Assembly: GCF_000003815.2 (NCBI RefSeq)
Contig: NC_049994.1
Location: 13,671,150-13,735,149, forward strand
Origin: Branchiostoma floridae
Lineage: Eukaryota > Chordata > Leptocardii > Amphioxiformes > Branchiostomatidae
Length of the DNA: 64,000 bases
Direction: 5' to 3'
The position numbers were made by a program, and so were the translations under genes. A model generated the notes under the pieces. It saw nothing but the letters and a program-made list of their open reading frames with translations. It was not told the DNA's origin and did no database searches. Position 1 is the first letter of the stretch. The number at the start of each line of letters is the position of its first letter. Below, piece by piece: positions 21,956 to 32,737 of the stretch.

Positions 21956-22170
21956 ACCGACTCTGTGGTCTTTGGAAAGGGCACTTCACACGACTTTTTT
22001 TCACTCCACCCAGGTGTAAAAATGGGTACCTGACTTCAGTTGGGGAAGTAAAAGGCAATGGAAAGAGAAGGAGAGTGTCGTGCCCAAGACACAGTGGATA
22101 ACTTCCCATCACCCCCACGGCTTTGAAAAGGCAATGGGACAACCTTTATCTTTGTAACAGACTCCCAGCA
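21956..22170 (+). mobile_element. SINE family B, head lost
   Basis: Body matches 27125-27345 ('cttggaaagggcacttcacac', 'gtgtaaaaatgggtacctga', 'ttgtaacagactcc'). The tRNA-like head is absent in unit 2. Confidence 0.6.
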
Positions 22171-22499
22171 TCTGCTTGTAGATATGGAGCATGAGTCTCA
22201 GCTGTGCAAAGGCTACAGGTCATATATGTTGAAGCTAGCAGGAAGTTGTCAAACTTTTCATCGTCTCCAAAAGTTGACTGAAGGACTCGCCTGTTGCTGA
22301 GGGCGCTGTTTCCAAGAATGTGCAACTCCGCAATAACTTCGTGTTCTTTCATGTCACTCATATGAGAGAACTCTCACTTGAAGCATAGACTAGAGATGAG
22401 AAATACCTTCTTATATTGGTTAGACTTCGGTAACGAAGACCATCTAGGGATGAGAAATATAGCCCACAAAAAAGACATTTAGATATAATTCTGTACTAC

Positions 22500-22610
22500 T
22501 GAACTTGACGTGTGTTGTAATGTACAAACCAAGTACTGCGATAACTCCTTCACCGTACTCCACTTATTCACAAGGCAAACAAGAAGGGGGTTTCCCGACG
22601 GTAAAAGAGA
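22500..22610 (-). promoter_or_regulatory. Decayed second SAA promoter copy, unit 2
   Basis: Similar to the genuine promoter but TATA is changed to TGAATAAG. It keeps a perfect kappaB consensus GGGAAACCCC on minus (22587-22596) at the place where the real promoters have weaker versions. Confidence 0.6.
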
Positions 22611-22674
22611 CACATAGCCCAAATAAAAGACATAGTATCATTTATATTACATGAACTATTACATATTATATTCA

Positions 22675-23150
22675 CAGGGACGGAAGACAGATTCATTCCT
22701 TCACCTAGAATCTGTACAAATACCTTATGTTCCCACCTGTGAGACAATGTTGGTGACAGCGTCAGAGATCACACCAAGGACGTTCTACCTGATAGAACGT
22801 CCTTGATCACACGTAATCTGTCAATGCTGTCTAACCGGTTAACCTGTCTGACGTTGTCTGTAGATGCGATTTAACCTGATATCAACCTGTCTCTTCACTT
22901 GGCTTGAGGCAAAATGTCAAAAGTCAACCACCTTGTTATCACCAAGCACAGTAGGGGCATCTTCTATGGATAGTCTTTTTTTTAAAGAGCGCTGGCAGAT
23001 AGATGTGCAAAAGATAGGTGTGACGGGTCGTTCGGTGTGATATAACCAGCTGCTGCCGCGCCGCGTGCCTGCGAAGCTGGTGTGTTACGCCGAAGGGCGG
23101 TTATACCGGCTATATAGATACAGATACGGATACAGATACAGAAACAGAAC
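22675..23150 (+). mobile_element. LINE 3'-end fragment with (GATACA)n tail, copy 2
   Basis: Near-identical to 18803-19290, including the internal 30-bp palindrome (22775-22804). It was copied with the SAA unit, not by separate insertion. Confidence 0.55.
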
Positions 23151-23687
23151 CTGAAGCACTGACGTTGAAAACGTAGATGTGCAAATCAGGACCTAACTTG
23201 CACAATGAATGAAATTTCACCGCATTCCATGAAATATAATGACTGTCATACTGACTTCTGTAACTGAGAAAGAGAGGTACGCTAGTGTTGTATATCGTTA
23301 GATACATTTGCATAAATGCATGCCTAATTTGCACAACTGACGAGGAACGAGATGCTCATTAATAACTATGACCTCATGAGTTATGTAAATTGGGCGTTGA
23401 ATTGTATGTTTCATCTCTAATAATATTCACCTTTTTTAAATGCCACAAGTATCAAATTCACGCCATGTATATGTACAAATAAAGTTCTATACTGGTTGAA
23501 GCAAATCTTTGGATCATAAGTACAAAGTCTAGCGATTCTTCACTGTTAACCGCAGTCATTCTCTCTCATAACGCGAGGAAAATGATAAAGTACTTGCGCC
23601 CTTGCAACTAAACTACGAAAGTAACTAACAACAGTTAACTGACCACAAATTACAGTGTGACGAAAAGCACTTGAAATTGAAGGTCAT
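23151..23687. other. 3' flank of SAA-3; nothing coding seen
   Basis: AT-rich; the stretch after 23500 resembles the 3' flank of SAA-1 (5885-6080). Confidence 0.45.
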
Positions 23688-23693
23688 TTTATT
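23688..23693 (-). terminator. SAA-3 poly(A) signal
   Basis: AATAAA on minus in the conserved CTCGAGTTTCAATAAAATGA block. It lies about 830 bases past the stop, much farther than in the other copies because of an insertion in the 3' UTR. Confidence 0.7.
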
Positions 23694-23988
23694 GAAACTC
23701 GAGAACTGAGGGGTCTACATATCATATCATATACATTTTCATTTCAAGATCAGTTAGCTAGCACTCGCTAACACTATACTTGCGGTAGACAGAATCAGAA
23801 ACATGTTTCAGTTTGTAAAACGGTATACAGAATCAGAAACGTTTGTAGTAGTGACGTGTAGATATGTAGGCATGCATTACAGTTGCTACTTCTACAAACT
23901 ACATGTACTTTGGTATCTTTGAATTCGTAACACGTCAATTTGCGATCGTGCGACAATCGTACGACGTATGTAACCGGTTCCGTAAGCT

Positions 23989-24213
23989 TAAGGGCGCGAT
24001 CACGTAGGTCGTGCGATCGTCGTACGATTTTAATGCCACAGGATTTTCAAGCAGGCCGTGACAGAATCAACCATCGACATAGATCCAAAACAGCATTTTG
24101 TGTACCAAGACAGTTGAACATTGCAGGAGACGTACATTTTTGTCCTCCAAAATGCCAGAAGTTAGCGATCGTTCAACGATCGCACGACCTACGTGATCAC
24201 GCTCTTATTTAAA
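23989..24213. mobile_element. MITE in the SAA-3 3' UTR
   Basis: Long inverted ends: AAGGGCGCGATCACGTAGGT, CGTGCGATCG on the left and CGATCGCACGACC, TACGTGATCACGCTCTT on the right. Related CGTGCGACAATCGT text lies just outside (23941-23965) and at 12915-12975. It is expected to be transcribed and to fold as a hairpin in the SAA-3 mRNA. Confidence 0.7.
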
Positions 24214-24525
24214 GTGATCAGTTGTCCTGAGCTGTCGCCGGCGGGACTTCATGCAGAATCAGTAGCAGTCGGGGAGTCCTTATAGCATTGACACACTCAT
24301 TGTAGGTTGTCCTATGGTTTTGATGTAGAATTTTGAAGCATATTGCAGCGACAGAACCAACCTCACACAACGGTCTAAGACAGCACTGCTTCCATACCAA
24401 AACAGCTGAATTTTTCAAAACACATGTAAAACTAAGCTAAGAATGCTTTCAATTTTGCAATCGTATGTTGAAAGTAACACGGCGCTTGAGTAACCATTTG
24501 TCCGACTGGACGTTAGTCGACAGAA

Positions 24526-25861
24526 TCAGTAGCGGTCGGGCAGTCCCTCCGGGCGGTAGCGGTTGGGATCTCCGCCGTTCCTGCCCCAGTTGTTAGCCTC
24601 CTGGTCCGCACGGGTGTCCTCCTCTCCCTGGCCGCTAAGGCCGCTCTGGTATCCCTCCCGGGCGTTGCTGTGGCGGGAGAGACATGAAACGGGTGTGAAA
24701 ATTCAGTACGGGAGAGCTAGTTTTCAATCAGTTATCAATTCGGGCAATTGTACGCCATATATTGTATCACACTATCAATATTGCGTTAAAGTGTGGAAGG
24801 GCGATTTGGAAAGGTGTATGCACCTGTTTTGCCCTCGTGCAGCAACCATTACTGTATTAGTCTAGTATCCAGTCGTATCATAGCTCCCAAGCTAGTCTCC
24901 AAGCACACCCTACTATGCCTTAGAAATAGTATCAAAGCTGGCCAGGGACTTAGTATAGCGGCACCAGGTGCCCGATTGACTCCCTTAGCCGGCTATCTCC
25001 CTTTGGCCGGCTATTCTCCTTTGCCAGCTTTGATACTATCTCTAAGGCACCGTTGAGTCTGCTTGGAGACTACTAGTATCCCAAGCCTCTTCTGTCCTCC
25101 AAAGTAACGGAGAGGACAGATTGAGAGTTATGATACGGCTGGATACCAGGCTAGCGACTGTTGGAATAAAGCTAACTGGACTCTAGATTGGAATAACTAC
25201 GAAGGCAAGATAGAAACTGCAAACAGCTCTTTAGGGGTCGTACAGTAGTCAAGAGGCCTCACCTGATGACCTCGGCGGCCCACCTGCCACCCGGCCCCCG
25301 CTGAGCGGCGTCGTAGTTCCCCCGGGCGTGGAAGTACTTGTCGGAGTTCCTCCAGTTCGACTCGCGCATGTCTCTGAAAAGGGACATGAAAATGGAAATG
25401 TGTAAGTCCAGTTTGAAGCAAAGCTTATATCCCACCAGTCGAAGCAGAACAGATGACATGTACGGTATAGTAACAATGTGTGCATACCGTGATACCGAAA
25501 CACACACACAATAATACAATCATACACTTAAACTACTAATGCAGAGGTTAGGCTCGCGGCCGCGAAACGTAAAAAAAAAGGTACAAAATAAAATAAAAAC
25601 GTAAAAAAAACAACCGGAGCCTAACATTTGCTTGGAGAGTACACTCGAACATACATACACACGTGCACACAGTACTGACCTGTAAGCGCTGTACATGTCC
25701 CCAGCGCCCTGTGCTGCCTCTCTAGTCCTGTCCACAGCCGACCCCACGGCCTCTCTCGCCCTGTCAAAGCCTCGGCTCACGGCGTCCCCAACGCCACCGA
25801 ACCAGGCGTCTGCACTTGCGCAGACTAGCGCGACACACGCAGCAAAGAGCAGAAGACGCAT
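24526..25861 (-). CDS. SAA: Serum amyloid A protein, copy 3 (144 aa)
   Basis: Coding exons on minus: 25680-25861, 25263-25373, 24526-24667; all GT-AG with phases 2 and 2. Signal peptide [19 protein letters not shown]. The inserted segment (residues 21-50) has one clear 11-residue repeat ([11 protein letters not shown]) plus a degenerate one ([11 protein letters not shown]), between SAA-2 (none) and SAA-1 (three). The core is [20 protein letters not shown], then [16 protein letters not shown], and the end is [14 protein letters not shown]. It differs from the others at EANNWG (others EANEWG). Introns carry three MITEs (24863-25153 with 24893-25078 inside it, and 25534-25641). Confidence 0.96.
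24863..25153. mobile_element. MITE in SAA-3 intron 3, split by a second MITE
   Basis: Ends TAGTATCCAGTCGTATCATA and TATGATACGGCTGGATACCA..GGCTA are inverted repeats. The right end and flank (GCGACTGTTGGA) match the SAA-2 element at 20358-20474. The middle is interrupted by 24893-25078. Confidence 0.7.
24893..25078. mobile_element. Nested MITE, TAGTCTCCAAGCA family
   Basis: Long arms: TAGTCTCCAAGCA, then TAGTATCAAAGCTGGC; the other side is GCCAGCTTTGATACTA ... TCTGCTTGGAGACTA. TCCCAAGC flanks both sides (24885-24892, 25079-25086), though the right terminus carries six extra bases. The window end (63949-64000) is the left half of another copy. Confidence 0.7.
25534..25641. mobile_element. MITE in SAA-3 intron 2, CTCCAAGCAGA family
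   Basis: Ends GCAGAGGTTAGGCTC and GAGCCTAACATTTGCTTGGA (then GAGTA). Flanks CACTTAAAC and CACTCGAAC are 9-base direct repeats with two differences. The inside is A-rich with a CGTAAAAAAA motif repeated on both strands. Confidence 0.65.
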
Positions 25862-26414
25862 GTCTGGGATGTTTACTCCTGTGAAACGTGCAAAACTGTC
25901 AACCATAACAATCAAAAGAGTTGTAGAAAATGTTAATTTGTGCTCACTTCAAATTTGAAATCTGAGACATAAAGCAAACTTTCAAATCAACTACATTTGG
26001 CTTCGAAAGTTTGTCTAATGACCAAAATATTTTCTTCTTGTAAGAAGCCATTTTCTGGCAAAATCGGTATGCTGATACAAAGAAAACAGTGGATAGTTCA
26101 AGATAACCTCTAAGCAGATGTTAGAAGTGGCGTTCATGTTTAACACTTTCCGTAACTACTTCGAGGCAGTCTCAGGAAGTTATGGCTCCCCATAACATCT
26201 GCTTGAAGATTGAAATACACGAGGTCATTGACCCCATATATTGCCCACCAACGACAATGTACCTTGCGTATCATTTTTTTTAGCAGCGAATGAGTCTCTA
26301 AAACACAACTTCAACATAAAAACCAATCGTCATTAGAACGCAGAAATGTATGACAAAGGTGGCGAGGCTATGAAAATAATAGAATGTTTTGAAATGCAAA
26401 GATTGCTTCCTTAC

Positions 26415-26505
26415 CTTTAGGTACAGAGAAACTTGAACTTGAATCGCCGTCCGGACCGGACTGGAGTAGAAGACTTGACGCGAGTTGAACGGTAAAACCC
26501 CCGAA
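26415..26505 (-). other. SAA: SAA-3 non-coding exon 1
   Basis: Donor AAAG|GTAAGG at the 26415 side; the sequence is closely similar to exon 1 of the other copies. Confidence 0.65.
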
Positions 26506-26531
26506 CTGCGGCGACTCCTACACCGCCCTCC

Positions 26532-26690
26532 TTTTATACACAGGGCAAACAAGAAGGGGTTTTCCCAGAGGTTACTCGGAACGTTTGAGGAAGTAAAATT
26601 TTGCTGACCTATGAGGAAGTAAATTCCTCTTGCCCAGCTGTACTTTAGCGTACTCAGCACACGTTACGTGCGCTGCATGCACGTTCAGCT
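26532..26690 (-). promoter_or_regulatory. SAA: SAA-3 promoter
   Basis: TATAAAA at 26532-26538 and, 18 bases upstream, GGGAAAACCCC (26556-26566), the best kappaB-like site among the three working promoters. Shared upstream block as in the other copies. Confidence 0.72.
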
Positions 26691-27073
26691 GAGTTGCTAA
26701 CAAAAAATCGTGCATCGTGCGGTCTTTTGTTTTAGCTTCTTCAGCGAGCAAAGGTCCGCACGGTCGTTGTGTAAATACTTATTGTTGCAGAAGTACATGC
26801 CTGCTTTTCAAGAGCATGCAAGCTCATGACAAATTGTCAGAAAAATACTTCTTAATCCTCCTGAAAATATCAATAGTAAACATACCACACTTTGTGCTAA
26901 CTGATGAACAAAGAACTAAACAAATAAAACACGTATGTATGAATAAGCAGATATGACCCTCTTGGCAAGTCGTCTTTGTGGGGCTCAAAATTGTAGGAGA
27001 TTAAAATTCTTCATATAAGTTCATCTCCAAGCAGACGTTGGGAGACAAAAAGGCGTTTCCAAGCTACCCGTTT

Positions 27074-27345
27074 CGTGTGGCGTAACTGTAGGGTTTTGGC
27101 CCAGAAGCCAGAGGTTCAAATCCTGGCATGCATGCTACCGATGTTGTGTCCTTGGAAAAGGCACTTTGCATACACCACTTTCCTCACTACAGCCAGGTGT
27201 AAAAATGGGTACCTGACTTCGGTTGGGGAGGTGAAAGGCGGTGGAAGGAGAGGGATGGGCTCTGTCTTCCAATACCGTGCCCTGGACACAGTGGACAACA
27301 ACTCGCTATTGGGACAACCGTTACTTTTGTAACAGACTTAATAAT
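27074..27345 (+). mobile_element. tRNA-derived SINE (family B), complete copy
   Basis: tRNA-like head with box A (TGGCGTAACTGTAGGG) and a perfect box B GGTTCAAATCC (27113-27123). The body contains GTGTAAAAATGGGTACCTGA and CTTCGGTTGGGGAGGTGAAA. Relics in units 1 and 2 are at the same relative place, so the insertion predates the SAA duplications. Confidence 0.8.
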
Positions 27346-27679
27346 TTCGACTCCCAGGATCTGCTTGTAGAGGAGCGTGTTTATCAGCTGTGTGCGGGGC
27401 TAGAGGTCACACATGTTGAAGCTAGCAGGAAGTTGTCAAACTTTTTATCGTCTACAAGTTGACTGAAGGACCCGCCTGTTGCTGAGGGCGCTGTTTCCAA
27501 GAATGAGTGCAATTCTGCAATACTGCATAACTTCGTGTTTTTTAAAAGTCACTTCAGGAGAAAACTCTCAGACGAAGCATAGAATATGAGAAGTATCTTG
27601 AACGGTGAACGTCTTGGCGCGAACGAAGATCATCTACGGATGAGAAATATAGCCCACATAAAAGACATTTAGCTATGTC

Positions 27680-27800
27680 AGCTATTACTGAACTTGACGT
27701 GAGTTGCACGGTTCAAATCCCTAACAGCCATAACTCCTAGTCATCGCCCTTCTTTTATACACAGGGCACACAAGTAGGGGGTTTCCCTACTGTAAAGGAG
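27680..27800 (-). promoter_or_regulatory. Second SAA promoter copy, unit 3 (TATA kept)
   Basis: Retains TATAAAA (27753-27759) and a perfect kappaB consensus GGGAAACCCC (27778-27787). It loses similarity inside exon 1 and has no donor at the expected place. It may still start transcripts; this cannot be judged from sequence. Confidence 0.6.
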
Positions 27801-28210
27801 ACACATCGCCGACATAAAAGACATATAGGGATCATTTTATATTATTGAACTAACAGTACTAGTATGTGGAGTTTTGGGGAGCGGTCTCCTCCTCTGCTAA
27901 TTTCAGCGCTTTTCATAGCACGAAATAAACTATTGTGGCACTGGTTATTGGTCAACTAGTCTAGCAGGCATTCGTTTTTCACATGTAGATCTAAGGTTAC
28001 ATACTCTTCATTCGATTCAGTTTATGTCGTACAGTTATTACTTACTTCTCCCTCATTTCTTTACAACAATAAAGTTCCCCGAGCGAATAGTCCGTCAGAT
28101 TCAGACGTTAACGTTCAAATTCTGATTTCTAAGATGTGGCGAGACTCTGGCATATCCTGGGGTAAACACGGAAGTGGCCGTTGGAAGTCCATTCTGGCCT
28201 TCTTCAAACT

Positions 28211-29990
28211 TCCGATGGGCTACAAAAGACTACAGTTCGGATGGAAGAACTGTCACGTAGGCAAGAGTAACTATGTACTACGATGTGTTTTGTTATTGCC
28301 GGTTTTTTTTACAATGCCCTATATAGCTACGCGAAGGAGGTCATGGTCTGTGTGTGTGTGTGTGTGCAGGGATGGGTGTGAGTGAGCGTCTGTGTGTGAG
28401 TGAGCGTCTGTGTGTGAGTGAGCGTGTGTGAGTATGCTTGTGTCTATCTATGTTTATGACCTAATTTGGTCAGCATAGACCAAGAAGCTATGCCTATGGA
28501 TGGATCATGATGATATTTTGCATTGAGTGTTGAGATGGCTTAAGGGGGTCTCTGGACTATTTCGAGTGAGCATAGGGTAATGTAAAATCTAAACAAAAAA
28601 GGTAACCTCTAAAGAATATACAAATGTATGAAAACATTCCAACGCTCGTGCAAACATGTATTTATTCCTATTTAAGGACAGTCAGTACAGTGTTTTCGTT
28701 CGTGACAAACAATGTGTTTTTCTTACAACTGTAATATGTACATGATTGATGATAAACACATTTACGTGAAAACACATAAGTGACACAGGTCCTTTTAAAT
28801 TATGAAATTCTAAAAGCACCATGTTAAAAATACTACCTTACAATGTATTACTGGATATGTACGCACTTCCAAATACCATACATGTACATCAGAGCCTTAC
28901 GACCATTTCGATATAGACGGGGGCTGCCATAGTTTATCCTTGCGCCGTGTTACACAGTTCACTGATAAGTCACATGCACATTTCCTATCTACATAACATG
29001 ACGGTCACAGAAGCGATGGCTGTAGTGTTCATTCAGTTGAAAAATGATAACTCGGGAATTACAGTTCGATCTCAATTCAGAATGAAACCTGCCGACACAT
29101 ATATATATAGACTTTCATGCTGTGCTTCCCTTTTATACTGGTATCTTTACCTTGTTCACACCACATTTAACGTTAAATTTTTTAAAGATTTTTGACGTTC
29201 AAAGCTTGTTACAAAGTTCAAGTTTCTAAAGCCTTACCACATGTCAAGTCTATGATTTTTGTGTGATCGTCATTCGCATTTTCATGTTCTCATGCTTTGT
29301 GTGTTGATAAATTATAAGTGTTAGCCCACACTAGGACTGTCATAGGTTAAAGACAATGTTCTACCCGATTAGGAATTAATAATAGTACTCTTAGTTCGAC
29401 GTGTTAGCAGGATTATGTCATACAAGAACGGCAATTAGGATATGTCAGAGTCACGTGAGTGCGAACACACCCAATCAACATTCAATCTATCAGATGATGT
29501 CTTTCAAGATCGATTTCATGGTTCAAAAAATCTCACTGAAGAATAAATAAATTGTCTGCATGATTGAAAATGCCTCTAAATGTAGCAAGCGGCGTTTTGA
29601 AGGAATTTCCAATGTTTACTTTATACGTCAGCCACCGGTGGTTAAAAACTCTTGCACTAATGCAATTTCTATAGCAACCGCTAGAGGCATGGGTCTTGCT
29701 TTTCCCAACTTCAGACTCAGGGATTAGATGCTTTAATAGGTTGAGCTGATGCGAAGTTGAGCGAGCTTCCCTCGACCGCTTCTTTGCTGGCGTTTAATTG
29801 GAGACAAAATGGCTTCCCCGTAGAAATCACGAAATACCATGATTTGAATGACAGCGAATAATCTCAGCAACCTTTTATGAAAACAGCGTAACCCCTATAT
29901 ATTTCCCCCGTGTACCGAATCGCTGGCAAAGGTTTGAAACTTTATGCTAGCAAATACGGAAAACATCGCCAGGTGGCGCTTCTTTACTTG
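28211..29990. other. Spacer between SAA unit 3 and the GPCR gene
   Basis: Contains (TG)n with three GAGTGAGCGTCTGTGTGT units and a dispersed-repeat copy (28345-28560). Otherwise AT-rich unique DNA with no supported exon. The 3' UTR of the GPCR should lie in its right-hand end. Confidence 0.5.
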
Positions 29991-31680
29991 CTAGCACGTA
30001 GTTGCAAACTCCACGTCAGCGGTTGGTGCATCGTCCTTCGGAGGATCAAGAGGAGGAGGAGTTGGCGCAGACAGCGGTTGAGCTTCCGTGCTTTCTTTCA
30101 GCTTCCGAAACTGTCGCGAGGCCTGCGGTGACGCCCGGTGGCCTGACGAGTTGAGCTTCCCCACCCGGATCATCCGGACCTTCTCCGGTACCCTGCTGGA
30201 CTCGAACATGTCGCTCTCCACGCCGAACTTCTCCCGGCAACAGCAGCACAGGAGGTAGCCGAACGCGCGCCGCATCTTCCTGATCCTGAAGACGTAGATG
30301 AGTGGGTTCATCGCGGAGTTCAGGATGGCGGGCACCGTGCCGTAGGTGAGAACGGACGGGGTGATCATCCCCGAGCCCCCGGCGCCTCCCGTGGTCACGT
30401 CGATCAAGATCATCGCCATGAGCGGAGCGTAGCACAGCACGAAGACGATCAGCACCAGCGCCATGGTTTTAGCGAACACGATGTCCGCGGGTTCCCTGTG
30501 GTCGTCTATCTTGTGGGACTCCATGAGGGACGTCTGTTGGTGGATGGAGAAATACGTACGGAAGTAGACAAACGACTGTAAGAGGAGCGCAACGATGAAG
30601 ACTGTGAAAATCAAGGTGAGGAACCCGGTAGTGAATGGAGGGAGGGCCACTGAGCAGGACGGGTGGTCGCAGTTCGGGCGGCTGTCGTTAAGCGCCTGGG
30701 AGTTGATCTGACACTTGCAGTGCTCCACGCAGTTCCAGCCCATGAGGGGGATGGTTGCTATGGCGATGGCCAACGCCCAGATGACGCAGACGGCGATGAT
30801 GGCGTGCTTTCTCGTGACGTAGGCAACATGATGGACGATGGTGATGTATCTGCAACAAGAAGTTAAAAGATTCATTTTCAAGATCACTGGATATACAAAC
30901 TAAAATATACATGTATCAATGTTTTTGGCTCACTGACCATTTTCTGAGTGTAATTTAATACGAGAACTTAAGAACCTGTTGTAAGGTTCAATCCTCGCCC
31001 ATGATTGGGTACCGAGATTACGTCACGTACCTGTCTACACCAATCACCAACAGGCTGCCGGCTGACGCCATCAGCGTCATCATGATGATCAGTTTCCTCA
31101 GCATCCACTCGAACGGTGCGATCTTCACGTCCAAGATGTCGTTTGCGAGAAAACTATAGAAGGAGATGAGCCCTAGCAACAAGTCCGCCACCGCTAGACT
31201 CGTCACGAACACATACATCGGCTTGTGGAGCCCGCGAGGCCCTTTTTTGATGGCCACGATGACCATGATGTTCAAGAAGATAATGATGACTGACACGGCA
31301 ATGGCAACGAACTGGATGGGGCCGTACTCTGAGTCTTTACACTGCTGACCGAACGGTGGTAGCGATCCATTGGTAGGAAACAGAGAGGACGAATGCAAAC
31401 CTCTCGCAGTGGAGTTCGTCAGTAAGTCCGTAGTCTTCACCATGACTGGAGTTGTGAAGGCTGTGAGAGCTTTGGTAACAAGATGTCTTTGGTTCGTCGT
31501 ATTGAGGGTTACAGCTGCGGTAGTTGAGAAATTCGTAGCGGTGTAACTAGTCGTGTTGTAGACTGGAGTTGTAGTAGTTGGTGATGTCCAGTTAAGTGTG
31601 GTGATACTACTAGTGCTGCTCACTTGAGAGACTGTGGTGTTGTGTAGACCCAGGACGGCGCCCAGCGTAGAGACGTTCAT
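29991..31680 (-). CDS. Class A GPCR, EDG/cannabinoid/melanocortin-like (502 aa)
   Basis: Two coding exons on minus, 31031-31680 and 29991-30849, joined GAC AG|A TAC so that the splice falls inside the DRY motif (216-218). The N-terminus of about 118 residues is Ser/Thr-rich with eight N-glycosylation sequons and no clear signal peptide. TM1 about 120-145, TM2 153-177 (KPMYVFVTSLAVADLLLG), TM3 192-216, TM4 232-254 ending PLMGWNC, TM5 288-312, TM6 344-367 (VLCYAPL, so the usual Trp is replaced), TM7 383-404 (NSAMNPLIYVF). No Cys at the top of TM3, and Cys-rich second extracellular loop: both fit the MECA group (melanocortin, EDG, cannabinoid, adenosine). CCCC at 418-421 suggests palmitoylation; a Pro-rich tail follows. 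Ligand unknown; lipid or peptide both possible. Confidence 0.9.
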
Positions 31681-32737
31681 CGTTCAGTAGATCAGCACCA
31701 TACGGTATACCTCTGACCTGGTGGTGGTTTGTAAGCTTCTGGAGAGATCAGACGTCACTAAATCATCTGGACATTGCCGCTTTCTCTTGCAGACTGTATG
31801 GAAAGAAGAAGAAAAAAAGAAGTTAAGAACTGTCAATGTAAGATCGCAATTTTGGATTCATTCAAAGAGGATTCCGAGGATTCTTCCATCTTGGTTAGAC
31901 CCTGAAGCCGGTGGAGTAACTAGGTTCTAGCCTTGACTGCTATCACATCGCGTGCAAAGCGTACACATTTTTCAACACGGTTCTGCATAGCTGTTACCTT
32001 TGGCATTTTGTACGTCTCTCAGCCCTTGTATTAGAGCGAGAATTCCCAGAGGTGTAAAAAGAGTGTTGAAACGCGGCGAAACTAGCATATTGACAATTCC
32101 TTTTAGCAGTTGATAAGAAAAATACATAACATTAGAATTCGCATAAGAGATATCTATTTATCTATTTATTTATTTATTCATCAAAATTCTCAAACACAGT
32201 GGAAGGTATGGCGGAACAGGTGTTTCTTGTCAAGGGACACCTTTTCAAAACCGCCATACCGAATTCATATCAAATTTTCAATCGAAAGAATACAAGTAAT
32301 AAATTGTGACTTCGGTAAACTTTTGAATGATTATGTTGCATCTCTCGTACCGGACCGTCAAAGTCCTTTCCCGAATAAAAACCCAATCGTCTATTCCAAT
32401 TAAAACTCATTAATGATTTGTTGTATCTACCCTTGGTAAAGCGCAAGGATTAAGGTGCAATATCATCGAGTGTAGCAGTTTTACGCAGAGTGTTTGTTGC
32501 TATACTTCTCTGGTGCTCAGTTCAAGGTTTAGATGACAAAACATCGTTTCCGAGTTTTCCACCCTCAGGTCACATCTGGCCCATTATCACACTAAGTACT
32601 GCAGGCGACCTTCAACAACTTCCGCCTCTGGGAACAAAAAATCCCTTGAGGTGCGTCTTTGCGGCAAATCTAAAAAAAATCAATACAGTCGTTTGGGCAA
32701 AAAACTCTACAAACTTCAGGTATTGTATCTGTATCTG
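31681..32737. other. Upstream of the GPCR gene; no exon seen
   Basis: AT-rich, with a TATT run near 32150-32175. No obvious TATA-plus-donor arrangement for the GPCR could be fixed. Confidence 0.4.

Larger units (their letters stand above)
18803..22672 (-). repeat. SAA duplication unit 2
   Basis: Starts with the LINE fragment shared with unit 3 and runs through SAA-2 to the junction near 22672, where unit 3 begins. Shorter than units 1 and 3 because its upstream end is cut. Confidence 0.75.
22673..28210 (-). repeat. SAA duplication unit 3
   Basis: Begins at the junction with unit 2 and extends to about 28210, where similarity with unit 1 (10900-11040) ends. Contains SAA-3, a complete SINE B and nested MITEs. 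Confidence 0.75.

Noticed and set aside
28134-28385. Open frame starting MWRDSGISWGKHGSG
   Set aside because: The matching part of SAA unit 1 (10961-11040) does not keep the frame; it is duplicated flanking DNA.
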